This document shows positions 51,888 to 60,550 of a stretch of 64,000 nt of DNA, in pieces; the stretch's first letter is position 1; every line of letters begins with the position of its first letter. The notes beneath the pieces are model-generated. The model did no database searches and had not been told where the DNA came from. It saw only the letters and a list, made by a program, of their open reading frames with translations. The stretch lies in NCBI RefSeq assembly GCF_000016065.1, contig NC_009092.1, positions 682,001-746,000 on the forward strand, in the 5' to 3' direction. Both the position numbers and the translations under genes were made by a program. This DNA is from Shewanella loihica PV-4. GTDB lineage: Bacteria; Pseudomonadota; Gammaproteobacteria; Enterobacterales; Shewanellaceae.

Positions 51888-53198
51888 CTAGTCCAAGATA
51901 TAGAAAGCTTCGAGCTTGGTGGCTTCTTCCGCCATCTCCAGGCCGCGATTGAGTTGAGTGTCATGCTCCTCCTGCCCGGGATAGACCACCACAGGGGTGA
52001 CGAAGATGACCAACTCTGTCTTGTCGTCTTTAAAGTCGCGGGACTTGAAGAGTTCACCCAGGATGGGGATATCGCCAAGCAGAGGGAACTTGTTGACTAT
52101 CTTGGACATCTCACTGTTGACCAGGCCAGAGATCACTATGGTCTCGTTGTTCTTCACGTTGATAACCGACTCGGTGCGGCGGGTCAGCATACCTGGCACA
52201 CCATCGACGGCCACAGAAGGATCGATTGAGCTGACTTCGGCCATGACCCGGCTGACGATGTTTTGTTGCTCGTCTACCACAGGCTCGATGTCCAGCTTGA
52301 TGCCGTACTCTTTATATTCGACATCCACGGCGCCCAGGCCGCTGACGCTGCGGATAGGGAACTCGCCACCGGCCAGGAAGCTGGCCGACTCGCCGCTGCG
52401 GGTGGTCAGGTTGGGCTGGGCCAGTAGGCGGGCATCGCCCTTTTCAGATAGCAATTGGATCTGGCTGCCGATACCCGAGACGATACCCAGCGAGCTCCAG
52501 CCACGGGTATCTAAGACGCCTATGTTCTCGGTAATGGATTTGGTGATCGCCTCTGTGTATTGGCCGGGTGAGGCGACGTTGAAGATAGGGTTGGCAGTAA
52601 AGCCCTTGGCCACACCATAGGCCGGACCAGCCATGGAGGTTTCCCACTTGATGCCGACGTTGTTGAGGGTCGACTTGTTAAACTCGACTATCTTGACCTG
52701 CATCTTCACCATGGGTGACATTGTCTTGGCAAACTTGAGGTATTTCACCAGGGAGACGACGTTAGGATCGCCTTCGAGGATCTTCTCCAGCTGTTCTTTC
52801 TGGGCAAGGTCGGCTTCGCCCTGAACTATGATCAGGCCATCGCTCTCTGAGACTGTGAGCGACGGGAAGGCGGCGAGCATCTTCTTGACCATGGTGGTGG
52901 TGCGCAGGCTGTTGTCTGGGGTGACGGTGAGGCTGAGCTTGATCAGCTTGCCATCTTTCTGCCATAGCTGCAGGTCGGTATTGCCTGGAGCCTCGCCGAT
53001 CAGCAAGACGCCCTTGTTATCGACGACCTTGGCGCTGAGCACCTTGCCGTTACCCACGACGATACGCTCGACGTTGGCGGCCTTATAGAGTTCGACTGCA
53101 CCGACATAGAGCTTCATGGGGCGATTGTTGTGTGCCATGCTGGACGCGGGCAGCAGTAGGCATATCCAAAAAAATGCGATAATTTTCAATGTTTTCAT
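51888..53198 (-). CDS. rcpA: RcpA/CpaC outer-membrane secretin of the Tad pilus
   Basis: A 436-residue secretin with a signal peptide (ICLLLPASSMAHNN). A BON-like/N-domain region lies near 100-160 (VTPDNSLRTTTMVKKMLAAF and SESDGLIIVQGEADL), and the secretin beta barrel is at about 215-415 (DARLLAQPNLTTRSGESASF, then IVISGLVNSEMSKIV). It forms the outer-membrane pore for the Flp pilus. It overlaps the cpaB stop by 4 bases (ATGA). Confidence 0.92.
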   Translation of the reverse strand: MKTLKIIAFFWICLLLPASSMAHNNRPMKLYVGAVELYKAANVERIVVGNGKVLSAKVVDNKGVLLIGEAPGNTDLQLWQKDGKLIKLSLTVTPDNSLRTTTMVKKMLAAFPSLTVSESDGLIIVQGEADLAQKEQLEKILEGDPNVVSLVKYLKFAKTMSPMVKMQVKIVEFNKSTLNNVGIKWETSMAGPAYGVAKGFTANPIFNVASPGQYTEAITKSITENIGVLDTRGWSSLGIVSGIGSQIQLLSEKGDARLLAQPNLTTRSGESASFLAGGEFPIRSVSGLGAVDVEYKEYGIKLDIEPVVDEQQNIVSRVMAEVSSIDPSVAVDGVPGMLTRRTESVINVKNNETIVISGLVNSEMSKIVNKFPLLGDIPILGELFKSRDFKDDKTELVIFVTPVVVYPGQEEHDTQLNRGLEMAEEATKLEAFYILD

Positions 53199-54091
53199 AG
53201 TACGGCTTTATCTTTTTGTTGGCTGAGTTGCTCTAGCATCTCTTTGGGAAGCGGGTAGGTTTGGGTACTGGTCTTGATGCCACTGCCACCGGTGATCACC
53301 TCAACGGCAAGCTCGTGGTTTTCCTCTTCGCGATTAAACAGCTGGCCTTCATGCATAGAGATAAACTCCAGCGCGCTAGACTCCTTCTGGTTTCTCAGCA
53401 GGGTGACGAAATCGCCTTTCTGTTTTGCCAGTGAGACGCGCGCCGCGTCGTTGACCGATAGCGCCAGAGTGACTGTGTTATAGGCGTTGGGGTTGTCGTA
53501 TAGGGTGTCGACCAACTCGGGGTTGACATCTATGCTGCGTCTGCCTGTGGCCAGCACAGTGACATCCTCCAGTAGCAGCTGGAGTCGTTTTCGCTCGCCA
53601 TTGCGTCCCTCTTCTTTGAAGGAGAGCAGCAGATCGATATGATCCGAGGGCACCAGCATGCCGGCACTCGAGTTAATCTCATCGATATCTATGGTGACGG
53701 CACGTTGGCCCTCTTTAAGAATGTCGGAGAACTGCGCCACGCGCATGCCGGGCAGATAGGTCTCGATCAGCGGGCGACCCGGTGCCATGGGTTGTAGCAG
53801 CATCTGCCCGGCAACCTCGCCGAAGCGGCTGGGATGTATGGCGTCCAGAGGCAGGGTATCGGCGCGGATCTGACGTACCGACATGTTGGCCTGGGAGATG
53901 ATGTCGCCCTTTTTCAGAGGCTGGGTGGCGACGATGACGTCGGCCATGGCAATGTTGTCCTTGGTTAACTCATCTCTGAGTTCCTGCTCTTTGGCTATGA
54001 AGTAGTTCTTGGTCGCCCAGGCCGAAATACCACCTAAGATCAAGGCAATAACTAGCAGCACCCAATTGAAGTCAATTGATTTTAATTTCAT
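53195..54091 (-). CDS. rcpC: RcpC/CpaB Flp pilus assembly protein
   Basis: A 298-residue protein with an N-terminal membrane anchor (WVLLVIALILGGISAWAT, about 9-26), an SAF domain (about 45-110: VIVATQPLKKGDIISQANMS) and a C-terminal RcpC domain (GMLVPSDHIDLLLSF). It helps the secretin and may bind the wall. ATG 54091 follows AGGTTTAACG and gives the expected MKLKSIDFNW start; a start 22 codons upstream would run into the preceding gene. Confidence 0.9.
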   Translation of the reverse strand: MKLKSIDFNWVLLVIALILGGISAWATKNYFIAKEQELRDELTKDNIAMADVIVATQPLKKGDIISQANMSVRQIRADTLPLDAIHPSRFGEVAGQMLLQPMAPGRPLIETYLPGMRVAQFSDILKEGQRAVTIDIDEINSSAGMLVPSDHIDLLLSFKEEGRNGERKRLQLLLEDVTVLATGRRSIDVNPELVDTLYDNPNAYNTVTLALSVNDAARVSLAKQKGDFVTLLRNQKESSALEFISMHEGQLFNREEENHELAVEVITGGSGIKTSTQTYPLPKEMLEQLSQQKDKAVL

Positions 54092-54105
54092 CGTTAAACC
54101 TGAAG

Positions 54106-54297
54106 TTAGTTGGGGAGTATCGAGAGCGATTTCGTGTAGGCAAACGCCGTATACCACTCGGTGAGGGCATCGGCGCAGAGGTCTAGCACATTGTCATCAT
54201 TGCTGACGGGGGTGAGCAGGGCGGCGACTAAGGCGCCGCATACCACCAGGTATTCGACGCTGGCCTGGCCCCGACAGCGGGTGTTGCTTAACTGCAT
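54106..54297 (-). CDS. Small Flp/TadE-like pseudopilin
   Basis: A 63-residue protein with a prepilin-type N terminus: RCRGQASVEYLVVCGALVAA, where Gly-Gln is the expected cleavage point and Glu is at mature position 5 (QASVE). One hydrophobic helix is followed by a 30-residue acidic soluble end that includes Cys. It lies between the 54305 gene and cpaB with 7- and 14-base gaps, so it is part of the operon. It may be a minor pilin that primes or caps the fibre. Confidence 0.75.
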   Translation of the reverse strand: MQLSNTRCRGQASVEYLVVCGALVAALLTPVSNDDNVLDLCADALTEWYTAFAYTKSLSILPN

Positions 54298-54304
54298 GGG
54301 TTCA

Positions 54305-54976
54305 TCATCCTTGTTTCACTTGATTGGCAACTATGTAAACTTGCGAATTACGGGTGTCGAAACTGATATCGACGCTGTTGGTTCCCTGGCTCATCTGAAG
54401 AGCGGCCTTGCCCGATTGGGTATCGAGTATGGCGGTCTCTTCCACCCAGCCCCGCTGCTGATAGTGGCGGCGGTAGTAGTGATAGTTACTGGCCAGGCTA
54501 CGAGTGCTGCTCAGCACGATAGTGCGCCCCTGCTTGTAGAGGTCGGTGGAGGCGATATCTGACAGCACGGTCGCGCCGCTGGGCTGGGGGAAGGTGTTGC
54601 GTCTAACCCTAGCCAATTCATTTTCTTCCATATTCTTAGTGATGCCGACAAAGGCGGTGACGCCATCTAACTGCTGGCTGATGCGGGCGGTCAGCAGATA
54701 AGGGGATTGCAGGCTGTTGATCACCAGGTCGCCGTTAAAGGGGCGGGAGTCGAAGCGTTCGCTATCTTTCTGCCAGGCCTTAGTAAAGAAGGCTGCCAGC
54801 TGAGCCTGGCTCTGGGTGTCTTTGACCACCCAGGTCTTCATGGGGTAGCCGTTGTAGCGCATCTCATCGGCGACTATCTCTACCTTGGCGGTGTCGGGAA
54901 AATTTACTTCAGGCCAGTCGCTTGCCTGTGTAAGGCCGGTGAAGAGGACGAGAATAAGGGGGAAAAGCGATTTCAT
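54305..54976 (-). CDS. Tad-locus exported protein, unknown function
   Basis: A 223-residue protein with a signal peptide (LFPLILVLFTGLTQAS, cleavage near residue 19). The mature part looks like two alpha-beta repeats with no recognised motif (VEIVADEMRYNGYPMKTW, FDSRPFNGDLVINSLQ). Start ATG 54976 follows GGAGGCTGACCCC. It sits 4 bases after the TadE-like gene and before the small pseudopilin, so it is likely a periplasmic assembly factor particular to this type of Tad locus. Confidence 0.72.
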   Translation of the reverse strand: MKSLFPLILVLFTGLTQASDWPEVNFPDTAKVEIVADEMRYNGYPMKTWVVKDTQSQAQLAAFFTKAWQKDSERFDSRPFNGDLVINSLQSPYLLTARISQQLDGVTAFVGITKNMEENELARVRRNTFPQPSGATVLSDIASTDLYKQGRTIVLSSTRSLASNYHYYRRHYQQRGWVEETAILDTQSGKAALQMSQGTNSVDISFDTRNSQVYIVANQVKQG

Positions 54977-54980
54977 GGGG

Positions 54981-55841
54981 TCAGCCTCCACAGTTCTTGG
55001 TGCCATAGGTACATAGGCGGTTGGCGGGCAGCACATCGGGCTCGACGAAACCTAGCTTCAGCGAGTTGGACTTGATCTCCTTGCCGAAGGGGATAATGCC
55101 GATGAGGTTCTGGGCGGTGCGGATCACGCCAACGTCCATATAGTTGGTCAGCACCAAGCGTCTTACCCGGTTCTTCACATGGTAGGGGCCGGCGGCGTTC
55201 CAGCCTGAGGCGAGCAGGGCGCTTTGACCCTCGACGCTCAGGTTTAGTTGATCGAACGGACTCATTTCGAGGTTTTCCAGATCTGTCTTGACCTGGGTGC
55301 GATAGAACTGATCTCTGGGCAGTTTAAAGCCGGTAAAAGAGAGCATGCCGACGGCTCGTTCGACACTTGCGCCATAGGTGCCAGGTGTTCCAGAACCTTG
55401 CTGGCTACCGCTAATTCTGGCCAGTTCCTGTTCATCCTTGGCCGACTCCTGCAGGTTCTTTAACAGAAGGCTATTTGTGCCGTCGCGCTTGAGGGGATAC
55501 TTGAGGAGCGGGTGGACATTATTGTCCCAGCTCCATTGATCCTTTTGGCGGGTTGCTATCTTGCGGCCATCTTGCTGGTAGAAGCGCCAGGGCAGGTATT
55601 GCATCTGCTCTTCATCTGAGCGAATGGCCACATAGAGGCCGCTGCGGCTTGGCATTCTGTCGGGGCGACTCTCTTTCCAAACGGTGCGTTCCCAGGCGTT
55701 ATAGTGCGCGGCCTGATCTGCCCTGTGCTGGGCGCTAGAGACCTTAGCCAGTAAGGGGAAGATGATCAGCAGGGGGACAATCACAAAGCTTAGCCCTACG
55801 ACACTCTCGACCAACGCCTGGCCCTTTTGTTTCTTGGCCAT
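54981..55841 (-). CDS. TadE/TadF-like pseudopilin
   Basis: A 286-residue protein with the prepilin-like start KKQKGQALVESVVGLSFVIV and a single N-terminal helix, followed by a long soluble domain (WERTVWKESRPDRMPSRSG) with a terminal Cys pair region (RLCTYGTKNCGG). The likely processing site is KG-QALVE. It overlaps the preceding TadG-like stop by one base. It is a probable minor pilin or assembly factor of the Tad fibre. Confidence 0.78.
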   Translation of the reverse strand: MAKKQKGQALVESVVGLSFVIVPLLIIFPLLAKVSSAQHRADQAAHYNAWERTVWKESRPDRMPSRSGLYVAIRSDEEQMQYLPWRFYQQDGRKIATRQKDQWSWDNNVHPLLKYPLKRDGTNSLLLKNLQESAKDEQELARISGSQQGSGTPGTYGASVERAVGMLSFTGFKLPRDQFYRTQVKTDLENLEMSPFDQLNLSVEGQSALLASGWNAAGPYHVKNRVRRLVLTNYMDVGVIRTAQNLIGIIPFGKEIKSNSLKLGFVEPDVLPANRLCTYGTKNCGG

Positions 55842-57241
55842 TAGAGCATCCTCGTTAAGGCCAGCACTGTGCTACGCTCGCCGTTGGTGGAGTCGGTCAG
55901 ACGGGTCTGCCAGAAAGGGTTATAGAGGTTGCCATATTCGTGGCGGCCATCTCGTCTGGCCCAGGAAGAGGTGATTTGCATCAGATCTCTTGGGCGTGAG
56001 TAGTAGGCCTGCGCTGTCGCCAGGGCCGTCATGCGATTGCCGAGCATCTCTTCGTCTTTTGCCGGGTTAAGGCCATCGCCCACCAGTTGCACACTGCTCG
56101 AGGTGCCGACATTGTTGCGTTTTTTAGAGACTACAATGGCGATGTTATCTGTCTGACTCTTCTTGTTGGCGCTGCTTGAGAGACCGAAGAAGGGGCGGAC
56201 ACCATTGTAATCGCCGCGAGTTTCCTGGGCGTAACCCGCGTATTGGGATGCAGTACGGTTGATGCGGCGACTGCTGCCCCAGGTTTGGCGATCACCTTCG
56301 CGGGGAATATCGGCGCGATCATCCGAGCTGGTCGAGCCCCAGCCGAGCGGGATCTCTCTGTATCCGCGCCAACGGCAACCGGACCAACTACAGCGAAACT
56401 TGGAGAGGTGGAAGCTGATGGTATCCATAGAGGTCCAGGATTCAGCCTGCCTATCGTCGTAGGCTATCAGATCGCTACCACCGGTTTTCTGGGTCTTCCA
56501 ACGTATAGGGAAGACGGTCATCGACCAGATCCCCCCAAGTTTATAGGTTCTGTTTTTACTGAAGGGATCGCGTGACGCCAGAGTCACACCGATGAAATCT
56601 CTAAACTGGGTCTCTTTGCTATTGGGGTTGCGGCTATGGCGCTTCTGGAACGATATCCAGGTATCTTTCACATCGACAAACAGTAGTGGATTTTGCGCCA
56701 GATCCAGCCTGGCATCGCTATCATTGGCTTTGACCACCTTGCCGGCCGATTCGATGCTAGAGGCCATGCCAGCGTAGTGGATAACCTGTTGTGAGCTGCT
56801 CAAGGTCCAGAGAATGGCATCTTCGGCGTAGATCAAGCCTTCAAATACGGGTTGCGCCACCTGGTTGATGGTGCCGACCGCCTTCTCGATACCAGCAAGT
56901 ACCTGGCCAAGATAAGGTACCCAGCAGAGGGTTGTGCAGGCATTTTGTGCGAATTGGTCTGTCATGTTGAACCAGGAGGAGAGCCCGACCATCTGGGCGA
57001 TGGCGACTTGATTCGCGACAGATGCACGGTTGGTATAGGCCTTGAAATTGAAATCTCGGGCGGCAAAGGTCGCGACGCTGTAGGCCGTGTTGTCGGCAGT
57101 ATTCTGCAGCTTGGTCGCGTTGAGATTGACCTTGGTTGTATTAAAACTGTAGAGCACAGACATGAGTGCGAGCGACATCAGCATTAAAGACAATGCCATG
57201 GCCTGCCCTCGCTGTTTGGAGCGCATGGTATTTGGTTTCAT
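55841..57241 (-). CDS. tadG: TadG-like protein of the Tad pilus
   Basis: A 466-residue protein: basic start, GQAMALSLMLMSLALMSVLYSF (single helix with the GQA processing-like site), then a long soluble region. This has helical AATK-type repeats early (LQNTADNTAYSVATFAARDF) and a Cys pair (ACTTLCW). A Ser/Trp/Arg-rich middle around residues 285-330 (FRCSWSGCRWRGYREI) follows. TadG proteins carry this N-terminal pattern (DUF2134-like/TadG) and are thought to be minor pilus components. It follows the second pilin by 32 bases. Confidence 0.78.
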   Translation of the reverse strand: MKPNTMRSKQRGQAMALSLMLMSLALMSVLYSFNTTKVNLNATKLQNTADNTAYSVATFAARDFNFKAYTNRASVANQVAIAQMVGLSSWFNMTDQFAQNACTTLCWVPYLGQVLAGIEKAVGTINQVAQPVFEGLIYAEDAILWTLSSSQQVIHYAGMASSIESAGKVVKANDSDARLDLAQNPLLFVDVKDTWISFQKRHSRNPNSKETQFRDFIGVTLASRDPFSKNRTYKLGGIWSMTVFPIRWKTQKTGGSDLIAYDDRQAESWTSMDTISFHLSKFRCSWSGCRWRGYREIPLGWGSTSSDDRADIPREGDRQTWGSSRRINRTASQYAGYAQETRGDYNGVRPFFGLSSSANKKSQTDNIAIVVSKKRNNVGTSSSVQLVGDGLNPAKDEEMLGNRMTALATAQAYYSRPRDLMQITSSWARRDGRHEYGNLYNPFWQTRLTDSTNGERSTVLALTRML

Positions 57242-57273
57242 AGGAGTCTCTTGGCTAGTCGAAAAGGCTGGGG

Positions 57274-57582
57274 TTAATCTACGCCGCTACTTGAGCCACT
57301 ACCTGAGCCGGTACCACCACTGGCACTATTCGCCCCTTGGTCATAGTTACCTAGGTTGTAATCCTGGTTGGCAACACCGTTTGCTGCGGTGGCTGCGCCT
57401 TGTGCTTGACCTATTTGACCGTTAGCACTCTGCCCTGAGACCTCGGCGGAAAGGCCGGCAACCTGGTTACGCACCGTCTTGCCGAAGAAGCTGTAGACGC
57501 CAATTGCCGAGACGGCGATTAAGGCGACTATGATGATATATTCGGTCATGCCCTGACCTTGTATGTGTATCTTTTTCACCAT
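57274..57582 (-). CDS. flp2: Flp-type pilin 2
   Basis: A 102-residue Flp prepilin. After the leader KKIHIQGQG the mature protein would start at MTEYIIIVALIAVSAIGVYS (cleavage GQG-MTEY; Glu at mature position 3 to 5 depending on the cut). A hydrophobic helix and a Gln/Ala-rich segment (SGQSANGQIGQAQGAATAAN) follow. It is nearly identical to flp1 over the first 75 residues, but its tail is longer and Ser/Gly-rich (GGTGSGSGSSSG). It is separated from flp1 by a hairpin and a 17-bp direct repeat. Confidence 0.93.
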   Translation of the reverse strand: MVKKIHIQGQGMTEYIIIVALIAVSAIGVYSFFGKTVRNQVAGLSAEVSGQSANGQIGQAQGAATAANGVANQDYNLGNYDQGANSASGGTGSGSGSSSGVD

Positions 57583-57605
57583 AAGTTCCTTTTATGATTT
57601 ATGGA

Positions 57606-57665
57606 AAGGCAAGTGCCTTGGCACTTGCCTTAGTCTTGACCCCAAAACAGTCTTGACCCCAAAAC
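57606..57665 (-). repeat. Inter-pilin hairpin and 17-bp tandem direct repeat
   Basis: AGTCTTGACCCCAAAAC occurs twice back to back (57632-57648, 57649-57665). Next to it AAGGCAAGTGCC-TT-GGCACTTGCCTT is a 12-bp perfect hairpin (57606-57631). On the transcribed strand the repeats come first, then the hairpin, then the flp2 ribosome-binding site. There is no T tract after the hairpin, so it is more likely a processing/stability element than a terminator. Confidence 0.85.
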
Positions 57666-57684
57666 AGGTTTAACGCTTATAGGG

Positions 57685-57960
57685 TTAGTTAGTACCACCA
57701 GCGCTGCTGTTTGCAGCTTGGTCGTATGTACCTAGGTTGTAATCCTGGTTGGCAACACCATTTGCTGCGGTGGCAGCGCCTTGTGCTTGACCAATTTGAC
57801 CGTCGGCGCTTTGACCTGACATTTCGGCTGACAGACCGGCAACCTGGTTACGGATCGTCTTACCAAAGAAGCTGTATACCCCGATGGCTGACACGGCAAT
57901 CAGTGCGACAATGATGATATATTCGGTCATACCTTGACCACGTTGCTTTTTCTTTAACAT
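57685..57960 (-). CDS. flp1: Flp-type pilin 1
   Basis: A 91-residue Flp prepilin, probably the major subunit of the Tad fibre. Leader MLKKKQRGQG, then MTEYIIIVALIAVSAIGVYS and a mature tail ending AANSSAGGTN. The prepilin cleavage is after a Gly in GQG-MTEY. It is the first gene of the tad operon, with a strong AAGGAGAAAAGAG site, and the LuxR-type regulator gene lies 123 bases upstream on the same strand. Confidence 0.95.
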   Translation of the reverse strand: MLKKKQRGQGMTEYIIIVALIAVSAIGVYSFFGKTIRNQVAGLSAEMSGQSADGQIGQAQGAATAANGVANQDYNLGTYDQAANSSAGGTN

Positions 57961-58083
57961 CTCTTTTCTCCTTGAGAATATATAATTAAGACTCGGTTAT
58001 TTTATCGTCATACCTTAGTGTCTCAATTATCCCTAGGAATAATATTGCCTCGCTGAACCTACCCGTTGTTATTATTTTCCTGC

Positions 58084-58704
58084 CTATAACTGATTATATT
58101 TAACCAGGAGTTGTCCTCGGCTCTTACAATCGGTTTTTTTGTAAATGTTTTGTAAATGCATCTTGATGGTATTTATTGAAACGTTCATTTTATTTGCGGC
58201 TTCTGAGTTACTCAGGCCTTTACAGATAAAAGAGAGCACCTCTTTCTCTTTCTTGGTGATCCCTTGAAACAGTGCATGTTGCTCTGAGGCTTTAGCCGGT
58301 TTTTGTTGTGTCTGAATATAGTGCGACAGGGCGCTCAGGCTAAAAAACAGGTTGCCCTCGAGTACATTGTCGAGCATTTGCATGATGGCATGTGCAGGGC
58401 TGCACGCCTTGGTTGCACCACTAAACCCATGTTTTATCAGGGTTAGCTCATCATCCATCGAGAGGTTTTCGCAGATGGCGATATGTTTGCCTGCCGACAA
58501 GAGCTCAGGATCTATCTGACCGAGTTCGCCGTGAACGTCTTTGAGGAAATGAAATAGAATCTTGGGGGCTTTCTGTGGGTTGTGCCAGGCCGCTAGCGGC
58601 GTAATGCTGGCATTAACCTTTAAATTGAGTAGCCCAGAAATATTCTTTAACAGCTGAATATTTTTCGGCGACCGGCTTAGGGTAAATAATTCACCATTAT
58701 ACAT
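58084..58704 (-). CDS. LuxR/FixJ-type regulator next to the tad operon
   Basis: A 206-residue DNA-binding protein. Residues 1-130 look like a response-regulator-like fold with no clear phosphorylation site: the usual acidic pair and DSR-type Asp are missing (the sequence at the central strand is FHFLKDVHGELG). This resembles VpsT/CsgD-like atypical receivers. The C-terminal LuxR helix-turn-helix is standard (ITKKEKEVLSFICKGLSNSE, then INTIKMHLQNIYKKT). It is immediately upstream of flp1 and probably activates the tad operon; ligand binding instead of phosphorylation is possible but is inference. Confidence 0.82.
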   Translation of the reverse strand: MYNGELFTLSRSPKNIQLLKNISGLLNLKVNASITPLAAWHNPQKAPKILFHFLKDVHGELGQIDPELLSAGKHIAICENLSMDDELTLIKHGFSGATKACSPAHAIMQMLDNVLEGNLFFSLSALSHYIQTQQKPAKASEQHALFQGITKKEKEVLSFICKGLSNSEAANKMNVSINTIKMHLQNIYKKTDCKSRGQLLVKYNQL

Positions 58705-59107
58705 TTCACGTCCTTATGAGATTTATAATGTACTACTTTGTTACTAATAGGGTTTGTTTATTTTTTTCGAGCGTAAGACTTTATTATGACTAAATTATTA
58801 AACGCTCGTTTATTTTTTCATATTCTATATAAGAAGGAATTAATATCAAGAGGCGATAACTTATGACTTATATCCTTTCGGGCAGGCATCAGGCCCCCTG
58901 CACTCGTGATCAGGCATAGCTTGTTCGGTGTCTTTGTGTCAGACGACACCTGATGTGGGATGAAGTTGTGGGAGAAGATGTTGGTGAAAAATAAGCAACG
59001 CAGAGGCGACAGCTTGCCGCCTCATTTTAGCGCCCTGTCTTTGGCGCACTCTCTTTAACGCCTTATCTTTAGTGCCCTCTCTTTAGCGCCTGATCATTGG
59101 AATGAGG
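58705..59107. other. Noncoding region between the regulator and the M16 gene, with repeats
   Basis: This 403-base gap has no gene. Near 58768 and 58802 is a 7-bp inverted repeat CGAGCGT/ACGCTCG spaced by 27 bases, in the promoter region of the LuxR-type regulator. A 14-bp minisatellite (59026-59095) lies just beyond the M16 stop. Confidence 0.6.
59026..59095. repeat. Five tandem 14-bp repeats (minisatellite)
   Basis: Units TTTAGCGCCCTGTC, TTTGGCGCACTCTC, TTTAACGCCTTATC, TTTAGTGCCCTCTC and TTTAGCGCCTGATC follow exactly end to end (consensus TTTAGCGCCCTCTC). They lie 12 bases after the M16 gene stop. A variable copy number between strains would be expected. Confidence 0.9.
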
Positions 59108-60550
59108 TTAGTCTACCGAGGTGACCTTGAGCTGCCACTCGGGTAACTTCTCTTCGAGATCCGGCCTGATACGTGCTAGATCGCCGCGGATGACAATTAC
59201 GGGCTCTTGGCCAAAGTGCGCTTGTGCCAAGGCTTGCAGCTCCTCTGGGGTTAACGTTTGCCAGCGTTTGAGTCGCGCTGCCATAGCGTCGCTGCCTGCT
59301 TGGCGTGCAATGGCCTGACTGTAATCTTCGATGCGATGGCCTGGATCGTCCTGGCGCAGGGCGATCTGGCTAAACTGCGAGGTCTTCAGCGCGGCGAGCT
59401 CGGCCTCTGAAGGCGGGGCTTCTGCCGCTAGTTTTAGGTGATCTAAGATGCCACGAATAAAGGCGCCAGTATGTTGCTGTTGGGTGGCGCCGTAGTATTT
59501 GAGGATTCGCGCCATAGGATTGTTGAAGCAGCGGCCATAGATGCCATAGGTAAGACCCCGTTGCTCCCTGAGATCGAAGTAGAGGCGCCCGGAGAAGCTA
59601 CGCCCGAGCCAGCGACTGAGGGCTTCGCAGGCAAACGCCGAATCCTCTTGGTCAGCTAGTCCCATAGGCAGGTGATAGCCGATCCGCACCTGAGTCTGTA
59701 CCGTGCCCGGCGCATCGATAACAAATAGCTGCTTGCCATAGGGGCTAAAGGTATCGACGAAGCGCTCTTCCTGCCTCTGCTGAGCACCTAGCTGGCTCAG
59801 ACTCGCGGTAAGCTGCTCCCTTAAGCTGTCATCCACCTGAGGGACGCCCTCCAATAACAGATGCCATTGGCTCTGGGCTTTAGTTTGCGCGAGCAGGGCC
59901 AGTAGTTGAGGCTTATCCAGGCTTTGCTGTAGCTCCCTGTTATTCAGGGCCTTATTGTAGGGATGAGCGCTGCCGAGGATCTTATCGGCCCAGACCTCTT
60001 CTATCTCGCTGCCATTAAAGGCTCTGATATGTTTATCCAGGGCCAGCTGGCGTTTGAGTCTAGACAGTTCCAGCTCGCCGTAGGCGTCTGACGACCAGCT
60101 CTGGGCTAAGATGTCGACCGCCTGCGCCAGTGCTGAGGCCGGGCATTTTAGGCTGAGCCTGAGACCATGGATGCTGGGATGTATGGTCAGTCCTTCGATA
60201 CAGGGTAGGTCGCGCTGGTTGGCCAGCTTGACGCTAAGCTGGGTGAGCGCCGTATGCAAAATATCGAGATTCTCATAGGGGGCATCCGGGCTCACGGCCA
60301 GTAGGTGTATGCCCACCAACTTGGAGGGCGTGCCGGGGAGTAGATGCAGGCTTAGCTCGTCTGACAGCGAGATAACCTCAGGCGGCGCCAAAGGCGTAAA
60401 CTCTTTTTTCGCCAGCGTCGGCGCATTGGTCGGCGCGGTAAAACTTGGCACCTTAGGTGTTTCAACCTGGGTGAAGCTTAAGCGGGTCTGCTGGCAGCCA
60501 CCACTCCAGAGGCAGCCAATGAGGATGAGGAGTAAGCTTATGGGTCTCAT
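59108..60550 (-). CDS. M16 peptidase-like lipoprotein, non-catalytic subunit
   Basis: A 480-residue M16-family protein. A lipoprotein signal MRPISLLLILIGCLWSGGC anchors it in the envelope (start ATG 60550, overlapping the upstream stop as ATGA). It lacks the zinc motif HxxEH: the corresponding stretch is NLDILHTALTQLSVKLAN. The M16 C-terminal part retains FSGRLYFDLREQRGLTYGIY, the substrate-binding R/Y segment. It is the typical inactive partner of the HxxEH subunit encoded just upstream, as in periplasmic M16 heterodimers. Confidence 0.85.
   Translation of the reverse strand: MRPISLLLILIGCLWSGGCQQTRLSFTQVETPKVPSFTAPTNAPTLAKKEFTPLAPPEVISLSDELSLHLLPGTPSKLVGIHLLAVSPDAPYENLDILHTALTQLSVKLANQRDLPCIEGLTIHPSIHGLRLSLKCPASALAQAVDILAQSWSSDAYGELELSRLKRQLALDKHIRAFNGSEIEEVWADKILGSAHPYNKALNNRELQQSLDKPQLLALLAQTKAQSQWHLLLEGVPQVDDSLREQLTASLSQLGAQQRQEERFVDTFSPYGKQLFVIDAPGTVQTQVRIGYHLPMGLADQEDSAFACEALSRWLGRSFSGRLYFDLREQRGLTYGIYGRCFNNPMARILKYYGATQQQHTGAFIRGILDHLKLAAEAPPSEAELAALKTSQFSQIALRQDDPGHRIEDYSQAIARQAGSDAMAARLKRWQTLTPEELQALAQAHFGQEPVIVIRGDLARIRPDLEEKLPEWQLKVTSVD

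Noticed and set aside
57606..57631. Terminator between the two pilin genes
   Set aside because: The stem is perfect but is not followed by a T tract on the transcribed strand, so it is described as a processing/stability hairpin.
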